Part shown: positions 8,747 to 15,432 of the stretch, one piece after another
How positions within the stretch are numbered: the stretch's first letter is position 1
Layout of the letters: each line of letters starts with the position of its first letter
NCBI GenBank assembly: GCA_934216155.1
Contig: CAKQBK010000024.1
Span: forward strand, 1-31,811
Reading direction: 5' to 3'
Source: an uncultured Dialister sp.
Lineage (GTDB): Bacteria > Bacillota > Negativicutes > Veillonellales > Dialisteraceae
Length of the DNA: 31,811 nt
Program-made: the position numbers and the translations under genes
The notes under the pieces: model-generated
Told to the model about the DNA's origin: nothing
Databases searched by the model: none
What the model saw: only the letters and a program-made list of their open reading frames with translations

Positions 8747-8759
8747 TTGCTCGTAAGAC

Positions 8760-8810
8760 AGTGACTGGTAGACTGGTGACTCGTGACTAGTCCACCAGTC
8801 ACGAGTCACC
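8760..8810. repeat. GTGACT-type short repeats forming a hairpin
   Basis: CTGGTGACTCGTGACT near 8773-8788 is complementary to AGTCACGAGTCACC near 8796-8809. The same short unit occurs at 203-215, 6978-6992, 20217-20245 and 23220-23250. Confidence 0.6.
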
Positions 8811-8890
8811 GATACAAAGGCCGTTTTTCATTTTTACTTATTTCATGATATACTAGAAAAGATAGAGTTGTTAGTACATAGAAATATAAA

Positions 8891-8957
8891 GGCGGTGCTT
8901 TATAAGCCGTGCGCCGCCACCATCATTTCTCACTTCTAACTTCTCACTTCTAACTTT
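8891..8957 (+). repeat. R6 element, copy 1: GC hairpin with tandem tail, before prfA
   Basis: GGCGGTGC (8891-8898) pairs with GCGCCGCC (8911-8918) around a 12-nt AT-rich loop. Eleven bases on, a 14-mer tandem tail (TTCTCACTTCTAAC, twice) runs to about 8957, just before the prfA ribosome binding site. Two more copies in the same orientation are at 15098 and 20459, and one reversed copy is near 22746. Confidence 0.6.
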
Positions 8958-8984
8958 TTATCGATAGGAGAATTATGATACATT

Positions 8985-10067
8985 ATGCAAACCAGTAAAC
9001 TTGACGGCATGGAAGCCAGATATATTACTTTAGAGGACCAGCTCAGTGACCCGTCTGTCATTGCGGACCAGAATAAGTGGAGAGCTCTCTCGAAGGAACA
9101 TTCCGATTTAGGAGAAATTGTATTTAAATATAGAGAATACAAAGAAGCCTGCCAGGAAATCAAAGATGCTTTGGAAATCCTGGAAGATAAATCCCAGGCG
9201 GATTTGCATGATTTGGCCAAGGAAGAAATGAAGGATGCGGAAGAGAAAAAGGCCGCTCTGGATTTGGAAATCCATAAGATGCTGATTCCGAAGGACCCCA
9301 ATGATGGGAAGAATGTCATTTTGGAAATTCGTGCGGGTACCGGCGGCGAGGAAGCAGCCCTTTTTGCAGCTGACCTTTTGAAGATGTACTTGAAATTTGC
9401 AGAACGGAAGGGCTGGAAGGTAGAAATCGCTGATGCGAACGAAACGGACTTGGGCGGTTTCAAGGAAGTGACTTGTACCATCGATGGAAAGAATGCGTAC
9501 TCTATTCTGAAGTTTGAAAGTGGTGTTCATCGCGTGCAGCGTATTCCGGAAACAGAAAGCCAGGGCCGTGTCCATACGTCGGCTGTCACCGTGGCAGTGC
9601 TCCCGGAAGCGGCCGATGTGGATATCGAAGTGAGAAGAGAAGACCTTCGCATCGATGTGTACCGTTCTTCTGGTGCGGGCGGTCAGCATATCAATAAGAC
9701 CTCTTCTGCTATTCGTCTGACCCATTTGCCGACTGGCATGGTGGTCACTTGCCAGAATGAACGTAGCCAGCGGCAGAACAAGGAAAAGGCACTACAGATT
9801 TTGAAATCCCGTCTCTATGACCAGGCCCTCCGAGAATCTCAGAGCAAGGAAGCGGCAGACCGTAAAAATCAGGTCGGCAGTGGGGATCGTTCGGAACGTA
9901 TCCGGACTTACAATTTTCCACAGGGCCGTGTGACAGACCATCGCATCAATATGAGTATTTACCAGCTGGACGATTTCATGAATGGAAATATGGATGCCAT
10001 CTTGGACCGTCTGATGGAAGAAGATTTGGCACGTCGCATGAAAGCGAGTGAGAACAATGGCCGGTAA
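8985..10067 (+). CDS. prfA: Peptide chain release factor 1
   Basis: Recognises UAA and UAG stop codons and triggers peptide release. The universal GGQ motif is at residues 232-234 within SSGAGGQHINKTSSA. The anticodon-like PxT motif is in HRVQRIPETESQGR; PET is usual in Firmicute RF1. The length of 360 aa is normal. The ATG at 8985 gives the expected N-terminus (KLDGMEARY). The best Shine-Dalgarno, TAGGAG at 8965-8970, is 14 bases upstream and only 4 bases before an out-of-frame ATG at 8975 that opens a 7-codon ORF ending in TAA at 8996-8998, so initiation may be coupled or weak. prmC overlaps its 3' end, forming a two-gene unit of release factor and modifying enzyme. Confidence 0.96.
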   Translation: MQTSKLDGMEARYITLEDQLSDPSVIADQNKWRALSKEHSDLGEIVFKYREYKEACQEIKDALEILEDKSQADLHDLAKEEMKDAEEKKAALDLEIHKMLIPKDPNDGKNVILEIRAGTGGEEAALFAADLLKMYLKFAERKGWKVEIADANETDLGGFKEVTCTIDGKNAYSILKFESGVHRVQRIPETESQGRVHTSAVTVAVLPEAADVDIEVRREDLRIDVYRSSGAGGQHINKTSSAIRLTHLPTGMVVTCQNERSQRQNKEKALQILKSRLYDQALRESQSKEAADRKNQVGSGDRSERIRTYNFPQGRVTDHRINMSIYQLDDFMNGNMDAILDRLMEEDLARRMKASENNGR

Positions 10068-10929
10068 TACCATCTGGACCATCAAAAAATTAATTGACTG
10101 GACCACCCAGTATTTCAAAAATCACCATATCGAGGACCCGCGGTTGGATGTGGAATTGCTGTTGTCCCATGTGCTGAAGAAACAGCGTATTTTCCTCTAT
10201 ACCGATTTCGAGCAGATTGTGAATCCAGAGGAATTGGCGCAGTTCAAAAGCTATATCCAAAAACGGGTGAAAGGCATTTCCACTGCCGCTATCATTGGGG
10301 AAAAGGATTTCATGGGGCTCACCTTTCATGTGAATGAAAATGTGCTCATTCCTCGGCCTGATACAGAAACGTGGTTGGAGAAAGTCATTCAGTACCATCG
10401 GGGGGATCCGGATATTCAGGTGGCTGACTTGGGGACTGGCAGCGGTGCCATTCTTTTGAGTTTCCTCTATTATTGCAAAGAAGCCAAAGGGGTGGGGGTC
10501 GATATTTCTCCCAAAGCTTTGGAAGTGGCCAAGGAGAATGGAGAGCAGCTGAAACTGGCTGACCGGGCGACTTGGCTGGAAGGGGATTACGTGGATGCCC
10601 TGCCGGCTGATACGCTTTATGATGGGATTCTCACCAATCCGCCTTATATCCCCAGCAAAGACATCGCTGGTTTGGCACAGGAAGTGAAGAGCGAACCTAT
10701 GCTGGCTCTCGATGGGGGAGACGATGGTCTCATATTCTATCGCCAACTGGCAGAAAAAGCAGCAGACCATTTGAAGCCCGGCGGATTCCTGGCCATGGAA
10801 TTTGGTATCCACCAGTGGGAACCGATTCTGGAGTTATTCAAAGCCACCGGTCAATTTGAAGATTTTGAAGTGATCAAAGACTACGGCGACATTGAACGGG
10901 CGATATATTGTAAGAAAATAGGTGATTAG
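10057..10929 (+). CDS. prmC: Release factor glutamine N5-methyltransferase PrmC (HemK)
   Basis: Methylates the glutamine of the GGQ motif in RF1 and RF2 using S-adenosylmethionine. The N-terminal helical substrate-binding domain (WTIKKLIDWTTQYF) precedes the methyltransferase domain with the AdoMet loop ADLGTGSGAI at about 127-136 and the catalytic NPPY at 194-197. The ATG at 10057 (290 aa) lies inside the 3' end of prfA, an 11-bp overlap, as expected for translational coupling; a GTG at 10048 is an unlikely alternative. The last residues (IGD) and the TAG stop fall in a GGTGATTAGGGATTAG repeat. Confidence 0.95.
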   Translation: MAGNTIWTIKKLIDWTTQYFKNHHIEDPRLDVELLLSHVLKKQRIFLYTDFEQIVNPEELAQFKSYIQKRVKGISTAAIIGEKDFMGLTFHVNENVLIPRPDTETWLEKVIQYHRGDPDIQVADLGTGSGAILLSFLYYCKEAKGVGVDISPKALEVAKENGEQLKLADRATWLEGDYVDALPADTLYDGILTNPPYIPSKDIAGLAQEVKSEPMLALDGGDDGLIFYRQLAEKAADHLKPGGFLAMEFGIHQWEPILELFKATGQFEDFEVIKDYGDIERAIYCKKIGD

Positions 10930-10952
10930 GGATTAGTAACTGGGCCCTAGGA

Positions 10953-11177
10953 AAACGCTCCTAAGTTAAGACTTTGAGTTAGTTGGTACGATTCTTTTCG
11001 CCGCAAAGGTTCTAATGGTACTAAAGGTTCTGAGGGTTCTCAAGGTTCTCGAATGAGTCGATAGATGTAAGCGTTATCATCTCATTCGGGGGCCCTTAGA
11101 ACCTTCAGTACCTTTAGAACCCTTAGAACTTTTGGCGCGAAAGGAATCACAGCCTATTTCACTTAACTTAACAATAT
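10953..11177. repeat. R1e: R1 copy with a variant 9-bp unit, between prmC and tsaC
   Basis: The left end is degraded (AAACGCTCCTAAGTTAAG) and the right end is TTCACTTAACTTAACAATAT. Both arms use the unit AAGGTTCTA rather than AGGTTTCTC, and each arm carries one GGTACT variant. No clear direct repeat flanks it. A CTAATCC tandem run follows at about 11205-11237. No other feature is seen in this 360-bp gap. Confidence 0.7.
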
Positions 11178-11296
11178 GGTCTCTAGAGGTTAGGAAATGA
11201 CGTTCTAATCCCTAATCCCTAATCCCTAATCCCTAGTTACTTGGTTTCGTAACATTTTCATTGATAGTGATGCACAAGCGGTGTATGGAGTTTGCT

Positions 11297-12334
11297 ATGG
11301 TTACTGAAAAAGTTGCAGTCAACGAAGAGTATTATAAAAATAAAGTATATGAACTGGGCCGCATTATCCGAGAAGGCGGCCTGGTGGCCTTTCCGACCGA
11401 AACGGTCTATGGTTTAGGGGGCAATGCGCTGGATGGCAGCGCGGCGAAGAAGATTTACGCTGCTAAGGGTCGTCCTTCAGACAATCCTCTCATTGTCCAC
11501 GTGGCAGATCCTTCGGAAGTGGGGAAATATGTAGATACGGTGAGCCCATTGGCAGAAAAGCTGATGGAAACATTCTGGCCGGGACCGCTCACCATTGTAT
11601 TTCCGAAAAAGGATATCATCCCCATGGAAACCTCTGGAGGACTTCAAACGATTGCCATTCGTTGTCCTCGAAGTGAAGCCACACGGGCTTTGATTCGGGC
11701 TGCCGGTGTTCCCATCGCAGGGCCCAGTGCCAATATTTCCACCCGCCCCAGTCCAACCACGGCGGACGATGTGCTCCACGATATGGATGGTCGTATCCAA
11801 GCGGTCATCGATGGCGGACCTTGCCAGATTGGATTGGAGTCTACGGTGATTGGCCTGGAAGGAAATCAAATCGTCATTTATCGCCCCGGCGGGGTGACCT
11901 TGGAAATGCTTTCTGCTATTGCACCGACTACGGTGGATAGCGCACTGGCTTCTTCCGATAGCCATCCGAAAGCACCGGGCATGAAATATCGTCACTATGC
12001 TCCTTCGGCACCACTGACGGTGTATACAGGAAATACGGAGAAAACTGTAGAAGAAATCCTGTCCTTTGCAAAGAAAACCGATGCAACCTATGGCTTCTTC
12101 GTCAGTGAAGAAACAGCAGCCCTTCTTCCGAAAGGACTTCCTCTCTTCATCTGGGGAAAACGGGAAGATAAAGAAAGCTTTGCCCATAACCTATTCTCTG
12201 GATTGCTTTATTTCAATAAGCATCCAGTGGATCGCATCATTGGGGAAGGCACCGATACCAAAGGATTGGGTCTTGCCATTATGAACCGACTGACCAAAGC
12301 ATCGGGGTATCATATTATCGTGGAAGAACGATAG
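11297..12334 (+). CDS. tsaC: L-threonylcarbamoyladenylate synthase, Sua5/YwlC type
   Basis: Makes threonylcarbamoyl-AMP from threonine, bicarbonate and ATP, the first step of t6A37 modification of ANN-decoding tRNAs. The N-terminal YrdC domain shows GGLVAFPTETVYGLG, KGRPSDNPLIVH and GPSANIS. The extra C-terminal region after about residue 210, containing PGMKYRHYAP, marks the longer Sua5 form. I chose the ATG at 11297 (345 aa) because GGAG lies 6 bases upstream; a TTG at 11261 extends the frame without support. The position after prmC matches ywlC in Bacillus. Confidence 0.94.
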   Translation: MVTEKVAVNEEYYKNKVYELGRIIREGGLVAFPTETVYGLGGNALDGSAAKKIYAAKGRPSDNPLIVHVADPSEVGKYVDTVSPLAEKLMETFWPGPLTIVFPKKDIIPMETSGGLQTIAIRCPRSEATRALIRAAGVPIAGPSANISTRPSPTTADDVLHDMDGRIQAVIDGGPCQIGLESTVIGLEGNQIVIYRPGGVTLEMLSAIAPTTVDSALASSDSHPKAPGMKYRHYAPSAPLTVYTGNTEKTVEEILSFAKKTDATYGFFVSEETAALLPKGLPLFIWGKREDKESFAHNLFSGLLYFNKHPVDRIIGEGTDTKGLGLAIMNRLTKASGYHIIVEER

Positions 12335-12365
12335 TGGTTTGAATGTGTAATGCGAAGTGCGTAGC

Positions 12366-12591
12366 AATGGTAGTAAATTAAGAATTTGAGTTAGCTGGTA
12401 TGATTCCCTTTACGATTACAGGGGGCTCAGGTTACTCAAGTTGCTAAGGCTTTTTATGCTTCTCGAATGTGCCAATAAAGGCTAGTGTTATTATCTCATT
12501 CGAGAAACCTGAGAAACGTAAGCAACCTGAGTAACCTGTAATCTCAATGGAAGTCATACCTACTAACGCCAATTCTTAACTTGATTGCATT
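12366..12591. repeat. R1f: R1 copy between tsaC and the chorismate mutase-like gene
   Basis: Left end AATGGTAGTAAATTAAG, arm units GGCTCAGGTTACTCAAGTTG, a centre near 12470-12500, then complementary GAAACCTGAGAAACGTAAGC. The right end TTCTTAACTTGATTGCATT is at 12573-12591. Both termini are of the second subtype, with GAATTTG or the complement of GGCGTTAGTAGG next to the end. It fills the gap; just before it, at 12343-12363, is a short repeat related to the R6 tail at 20494. Confidence 0.65.
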
Positions 12592-12614
12592 GATGTAGGG
12601 AAAGGATGATATAC

Positions 12615-13181
12615 ATGAAGTTAGAAGATGTCCGCAAAAAAATTGATGCCATTGATCCCAAAATTCGGGAACTTTTAATGGAACGATTGGATTGTTCCCA
12701 AATGGTAGCAGAAGCAAAGCAGGAAGCGGGGGAGACCAATGTATATCGTGCCGACCGTGAGCAGGCTATCATTAGCAGGTTATCCGAAACGATTCCGGAA
12801 GACCGCAAGGCGGAATATATTTCTGTCATTCGCAAGATTATGGAAACTAGCCGTATGTATCAGTATGGCATGCTTTTTGATTGGAATCCGGAATTATTTG
12901 CCAAATTGGTGGAACATGTGACCATTCCTGCAGATTGTAAGCAAGTGGTGGCTCGTCTGACTAGACCGGATCATCCCAATGCTATGAGCAGCATTTTAAG
13001 TATGGTAGGCGATTACGGATACAATATGAAGTACATGGAATTGCTTGGCTTTGATAAAGCCGCCCAAACCGTTACGTTTGATTTAACCATTCTGGGAAAT
13101 CTCAACGAAACTCATATGCAGAAATTGATGTTCCAGCTTTCTAAGGAAAGCCAGAATTTCCAAATTTTGAAATGTTCCTAA
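12615..13181 (+). CDS. Chorismate mutase-like protein (AroQ domain) with an ACT-like C-terminal region
   Basis: The N-terminal 90 residues match the AroQ helical chorismate mutase, which converts chorismate to prephenate. By alignment from memory to the E. coli enzyme, active-site equivalents are present: Arg7 (VRKKIDAID), Arg in LLMERLD, Lys in VAEAK, Arg-Glu in YRADRE, and Ser and Gln in METSRMYQ. The Asp48 position is Arg, as in other VYRxxRE-type enzymes. Residues about 100-188 look like a regulatory ACT-type fold, but I cannot identify them firmly. I chose the ATG at 12615 (188 aa) behind AAAGGA. It sits where Bacillus has ywlD/ywlE, with no other aromatic-pathway gene nearby. Confidence 0.75.
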   Translation: MKLEDVRKKIDAIDPKIRELLMERLDCSQMVAEAKQEAGETNVYRADREQAIISRLSETIPEDRKAEYISVIRKIMETSRMYQYGMLFDWNPELFAKLVEHVTIPADCKQVVARLTRPDHPNAMSSILSMVGDYGYNMKYMELLGFDKAAQTVTFDLTILGNLNETHMQKLMFQLSKESQNFQILKCS

Positions 13182-13186
13182 AAAGA

Positions 13187-13231
13187 AAACTGGAATACTT
13201 TGTTGTCAAAGAGGGTTCCAGTTTCTTTTTT
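13187..13231 (+). terminator. Rho-independent terminator after the chorismate mutase-like gene
   Basis: AAACTGGAA (13187-13195) pairs with TTCCAGTTT (13216-13224). An inner CTTTG/CAAAG stem and a long T run follow. Confidence 0.85.
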
Positions 13232-13301
13232 TTATTCTCTGTTGTATACTGATATTAGATAATTATATTTGTTTTTCTTCTTGTTATGAAGGGAGAATAT
13301 C

Positions 13302-13745
13302 ATGAAAATTGCCATTGCCAGTGATCACGGTGGATATGAATTGAAGGAAGCATTGAAGAAACATCTGGATGAAGAAAAGGTGGAATACATCGATTGCGGA
13401 ACCGATAGCACAGAATCTTGTGATTATCCAGATTATGCTGTAAAGGCTTGCAAGCTGGTACAGCAGGGAGAAGTGACCTATGGGGTTCTTATTTGTGGTA
13501 CCGGCATTGGTATGTGCATTGCTGCCAATAAAATGAAGGGCATTCGTGCTGCCCTTTGTGGGGATACCTTCTCTGCCCATTTCACCCGTGCCCATAACGA
13601 TGCCAATGTGATGACCATGGGCGCTCGCGTAGTGGGACCTGGTTTGGCAGAATTTATTCTCGATGAATTCTTGAAAACTCCGTTTGAAGGAGGACGTCAC
13701 GCACGTCGCATTGGCAAAATTGCTGCTATTGAAGAGGAAAATTAA
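13302..13745 (+). CDS. rpiB: Ribose 5-phosphate isomerase B
   Basis: Interconverts ribose 5-phosphate and ribulose 5-phosphate in the pentose phosphate pathway. The family start MKIAIASDHGGYELK carries His9, the catalytic Cys65 is in ICGTGIGM, and RAHNDANVM and GGRHARRI line the phosphate site. The length of 147 aa is standard. The ATG at 13302 follows AAGGGAGAA. A possible promoter, TTGTAT at 13242 with TATATT at 13264 and a 16-bp spacer, follows the upstream terminator. The stop codon TAA is contributed by the edge of an R1 repeat. Confidence 0.95.
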   Translation: MKIAIASDHGGYELKEALKKHLDEEKVEYIDCGTDSTESCDYPDYAVKACKLVQQGEVTYGVLICGTGIGMCIAANKMKGIRAALCGDTFSAHFTRAHNDANVMTMGARVVGPGLAEFILDEFLKTPFEGGRHARRIGKIAAIEEEN

Positions 13746-13989
13746 GTTAAGCGAAATATGGGATGATTTCTGATGATAAAAGTTGCTCAGGATTCTCAGG
13801 CTACTCAAGTTTCTCAGGTTCCCTGAATGAGATGATAACGCTAGGGAAACACTGATTTAATCGTTATTTGGAATTATTCTTTGATTAAATCAGCGTTTCC
13901 CTAGGTTCTTCGGCACATTCGAGAAACGTGAGCAACCTTAGAAACCTGAGAAACGTGAGCAACCTATTGTCCATATGGAATCATACCCA
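13743..13989. repeat. R1g: R1 copy interrupted by R2
   Basis: Begins TAAGTTAAGCGAAATATG right at the rpiB stop codon, without the outer AATGCTG. Left arm units are at about 13783-13828. The centre CGCTAG at 13839-13844 is followed by the R2 insertion and then the right arm. The right terminus is decayed (GGAATCATACCCAATTAAAA) and runs up to the next gene. Confidence 0.65.
13841..13904. mobile_element. R2: small palindromic insertion flanked by CTAG
   Basis: GGAAACACTGATTTAATCG on the left and GATTAAATCAGCGTTTCC on the right form an imperfect palindrome of 56 bp (13845-13900), with CTAG on both sides. Other R1 copies have a single CTAG at this point, so CTAG looks duplicated on insertion. A partial copy is at 20825. 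A 4-bp CTAG duplication is compatible with IS5-type YTAR targets, but I cannot name a parent element. Confidence 0.75.
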
Positions 13990-14024
13990 ATTAAAAGTAT
14001 TGAACATGAAAGAGATTGAGTCAT

Positions 14025-14573
14025 ATGTACGAAGATTTGAAAGAACAGGCTCGCAAAGCCTTGGAAGAATTGTGCGATATCGCGCAGTTTAGAAAAGGAA
14101 ACCTTTTGGTCATTGGCGGTTCTTCTAGTGAAATCCGTGGGGGACGGATCGGAAAAGACAGCTCCTATGAAGTGGGAACCGCTGTGGTGACGACCCTTAT
14201 GGAAGTGGCCAAAGAAAAAGGACTCCACCTGGCGTTCCAGTGCTGTGAACATCTGAACCGAGCACTCATCATGGAACGAGAAGAAGCAGAAAAACGGGGT
14301 TACCAGGAAGTAACTGTGGTGCCCTGGCTCCATGCAGGCGGTGCTTTTTCTACCAATGCGTTCTATCATTTCCAGGACCCCATTGCAGTAGAAGAAATCA
14401 AAGCCGACGGCGGCCTGGACATCGGTCTCACCATGATTGGCATGCACCTGAAGCGGGTGGCTGTACCGGTACGACTGGCAAACAATCACATCGGGGAAGC
14501 CCTTGTGGTAGCCGCACGGACCCGTCCGCCGCTGATCGGGGGAGAAAGAGCGCATTATTCGCGGGAAGATTGA
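14025..14573 (+). CDS. TIGR01440/UPF0340 family protein (YwlG-like)
   Basis: A conserved protein of unknown function found in many Firmicutes, usually between rpiB and glyA, as here. Recognised by NLLVIGGSSSEIRGGRIGKDSS, then FQCCEHLNRALIMER and VVPWLHAGGAFS (each read in pieces), and the C-terminal GLTMIGMHLKRVAVP. The length of 182 aa is normal. No signal peptide or membrane helix. The ATG at 14025 is preferred to a TTG at 14016. The R1g repeat occupies the gap before it and another R1 follows, so it probably relies on read-through or a promoter that I cannot see. Confidence 0.88.
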   Translation: MYEDLKEQARKALEELCDIAQFRKGNLLVIGGSSSEIRGGRIGKDSSYEVGTAVVTTLMEVAKEKGLHLAFQCCEHLNRALIMEREEAEKRGYQEVTVVPWLHAGGAFSTNAFYHFQDPIAVEEIKADGGLDIGLTMIGMHLKRVAVPVRLANNHIGEALVVAARTRPPLIGGERAHYSRED

Positions 14574-14601
14574 GTCATTGGTATATGAGATGGGTGGAGT
14601 C

Positions 14602-14650
14602 GAGGTTATATAAGGTTATGAAACTGCGGTAAGCACATACCTTATATAAT
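14602..14650. repeat. Hairpin related to the R3 core
   Basis: GAGGTTATATAAGGTTATG pairs with CATACCTTATATAATCC at about 14634-14650. The wording resembles the central part of R3 (AACCTTTTATAACCTT). There is no T run, so it is unlikely to be a plain terminator. Confidence 0.45.
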
Positions 14651-14661
14651 CCTTTATAGCC

Positions 14662-14891
14662 TAATGCTGTTAAGTTAAGCGAGATATGCGATAATTCTGT
14701 TCTAGAAAAAAGGTTCTGAAGGTTCTAAGGGTACTAAAGGTTCTAGGAGGTCTTAAATGAGATGATAACGCCAGTGTCTATCAACTCATTTGAGAAACGT
14801 GAGAAACTTTAGCAACTTGAGCAACCTGAGTAACCTATAATCTCTAGCGGAATCATACCTACCAACGCAAATCCTTAACTTAATGACATTG
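14662..14891. mobile_element. R1h: complete R1 copy with 10-bp direct flanks and mosaic arms
   Basis: TAATGCTGTTAAGTTAAG at 14662-14679 and the complementary end CTTAACTTAATGACATTG at 14874-14891 delimit a 230-bp element. The flanks are CTTTATAGCC at 14652-14661 and CTTTATAACC at 14892-14901, a 10-bp direct repeat with one difference. The left arm has AAGGTTCTA-type units, while the right arm has the complement of AGGTTNCTC-type units. Confidence 0.75.
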
Positions 14892-14971
14892 CTTTATAAC
14901 CTGCCCGAAGGGCTAACCTTTTGGGGATTACATTTTTCCACAATCAAAGACTGGTATTTCATCATATGTTG

Positions 14972-15053
14972 TGCTATACTATATCACGTAATACATCTGA
15001 ATGAAACAGAACTCAATGAAGAGCTTAGGACGAAAGAGTCTTAAGCTCTTTTT
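14972..15053 (+). ncRNA. Possible small RNA: promoter followed closely by a terminator
   Basis: An extended -10 (TGCTATACT at 14972-14980) would start a transcript near 14987. A strong terminator, AAGAGCTTAGGAC (15019-15031) with GTCTTAAGCTCTT (15038-15050) and a T run, ends it after about 65 nt. No ORF of sense lies between. It could instead be a plain terminator for upstream read-through with a chance -10 match. Confidence 0.3.
15019..15053 (+). terminator. Rho-independent terminator upstream of glyA
   Basis: A 13-bp stem with one G-U pair and a 6-nt loop GAAAGA, followed by TTTTT. It isolates glyA from upstream transcription. Confidence 0.8.
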
Positions 15054-15097
15054 ATGTTAGTAAGAACGTGTTTCCGATGAAGAAACATAAAATCTTC

Positions 15098-15161
15098 GCG
15101 GCGCTTTTTTACTTGTGCGCCGCTACATTCATTTCTCACTTCTAACTTCTCACTTCTAACT
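15098..15161 (+). repeat. R6 element, copy 2
   Basis: GCGGCGC (15098-15104) pairs with GCGCCGC (15117-15123). The tail TTCTCACTTCTAAC occurs twice at 15132-15160, the same 14-mer tail as in copy 1. Confidence 0.6.
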
Positions 15162-15231
15162 GTGTCGATGGTGCTGGCATATGAAATGATTTCTATGAAA
15201 CGATGTGCTATGTTTTCAGTCGATAATTCTA

Positions 15232-15260
15232 TTTCCAAAACAGATGCATTATGGTACAAT
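15232..15260 (+). promoter_or_regulatory. Probable glyA promoter
   Basis: TTTCCA at 15232-15237, a 17-bp spacer, then TACAAT at 15255-15260 preceded by TGG, an extended -10. This leaves a leader of about 165 nt before glyA that contains a short CTAATCCC repeat and no clear riboswitch. Confidence 0.5.
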
Positions 15261-15432
15261 GTACTCGTATATAGTCAAAAAAATGTATATTTATGAAATG
15301 AGATATACGTTGGCTATAGTATTGAAATGAAAATAGTGGACACATTAGTATTTCAGGATGAGGTTTATTTCCTAATCCCTAGATACTAATCCCTGTTTTT
15401 AAATGTATTGGAGAGCAGAAAGGGAGATTATA

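Noticed and set aside
408..14891. R1 arms as a CRISPR array, because of regular short repeats
   Set aside because: The units are 9 bp and contiguous without spacers, the arms are inverted rather than direct, and no cas gene is present.
15260..15432. Riboswitch in the glyA leader
   Set aside because: No glycine, SAM or THF riboswitch core could be recognised by eye; the leader has mostly short CTAATCCC repeats.
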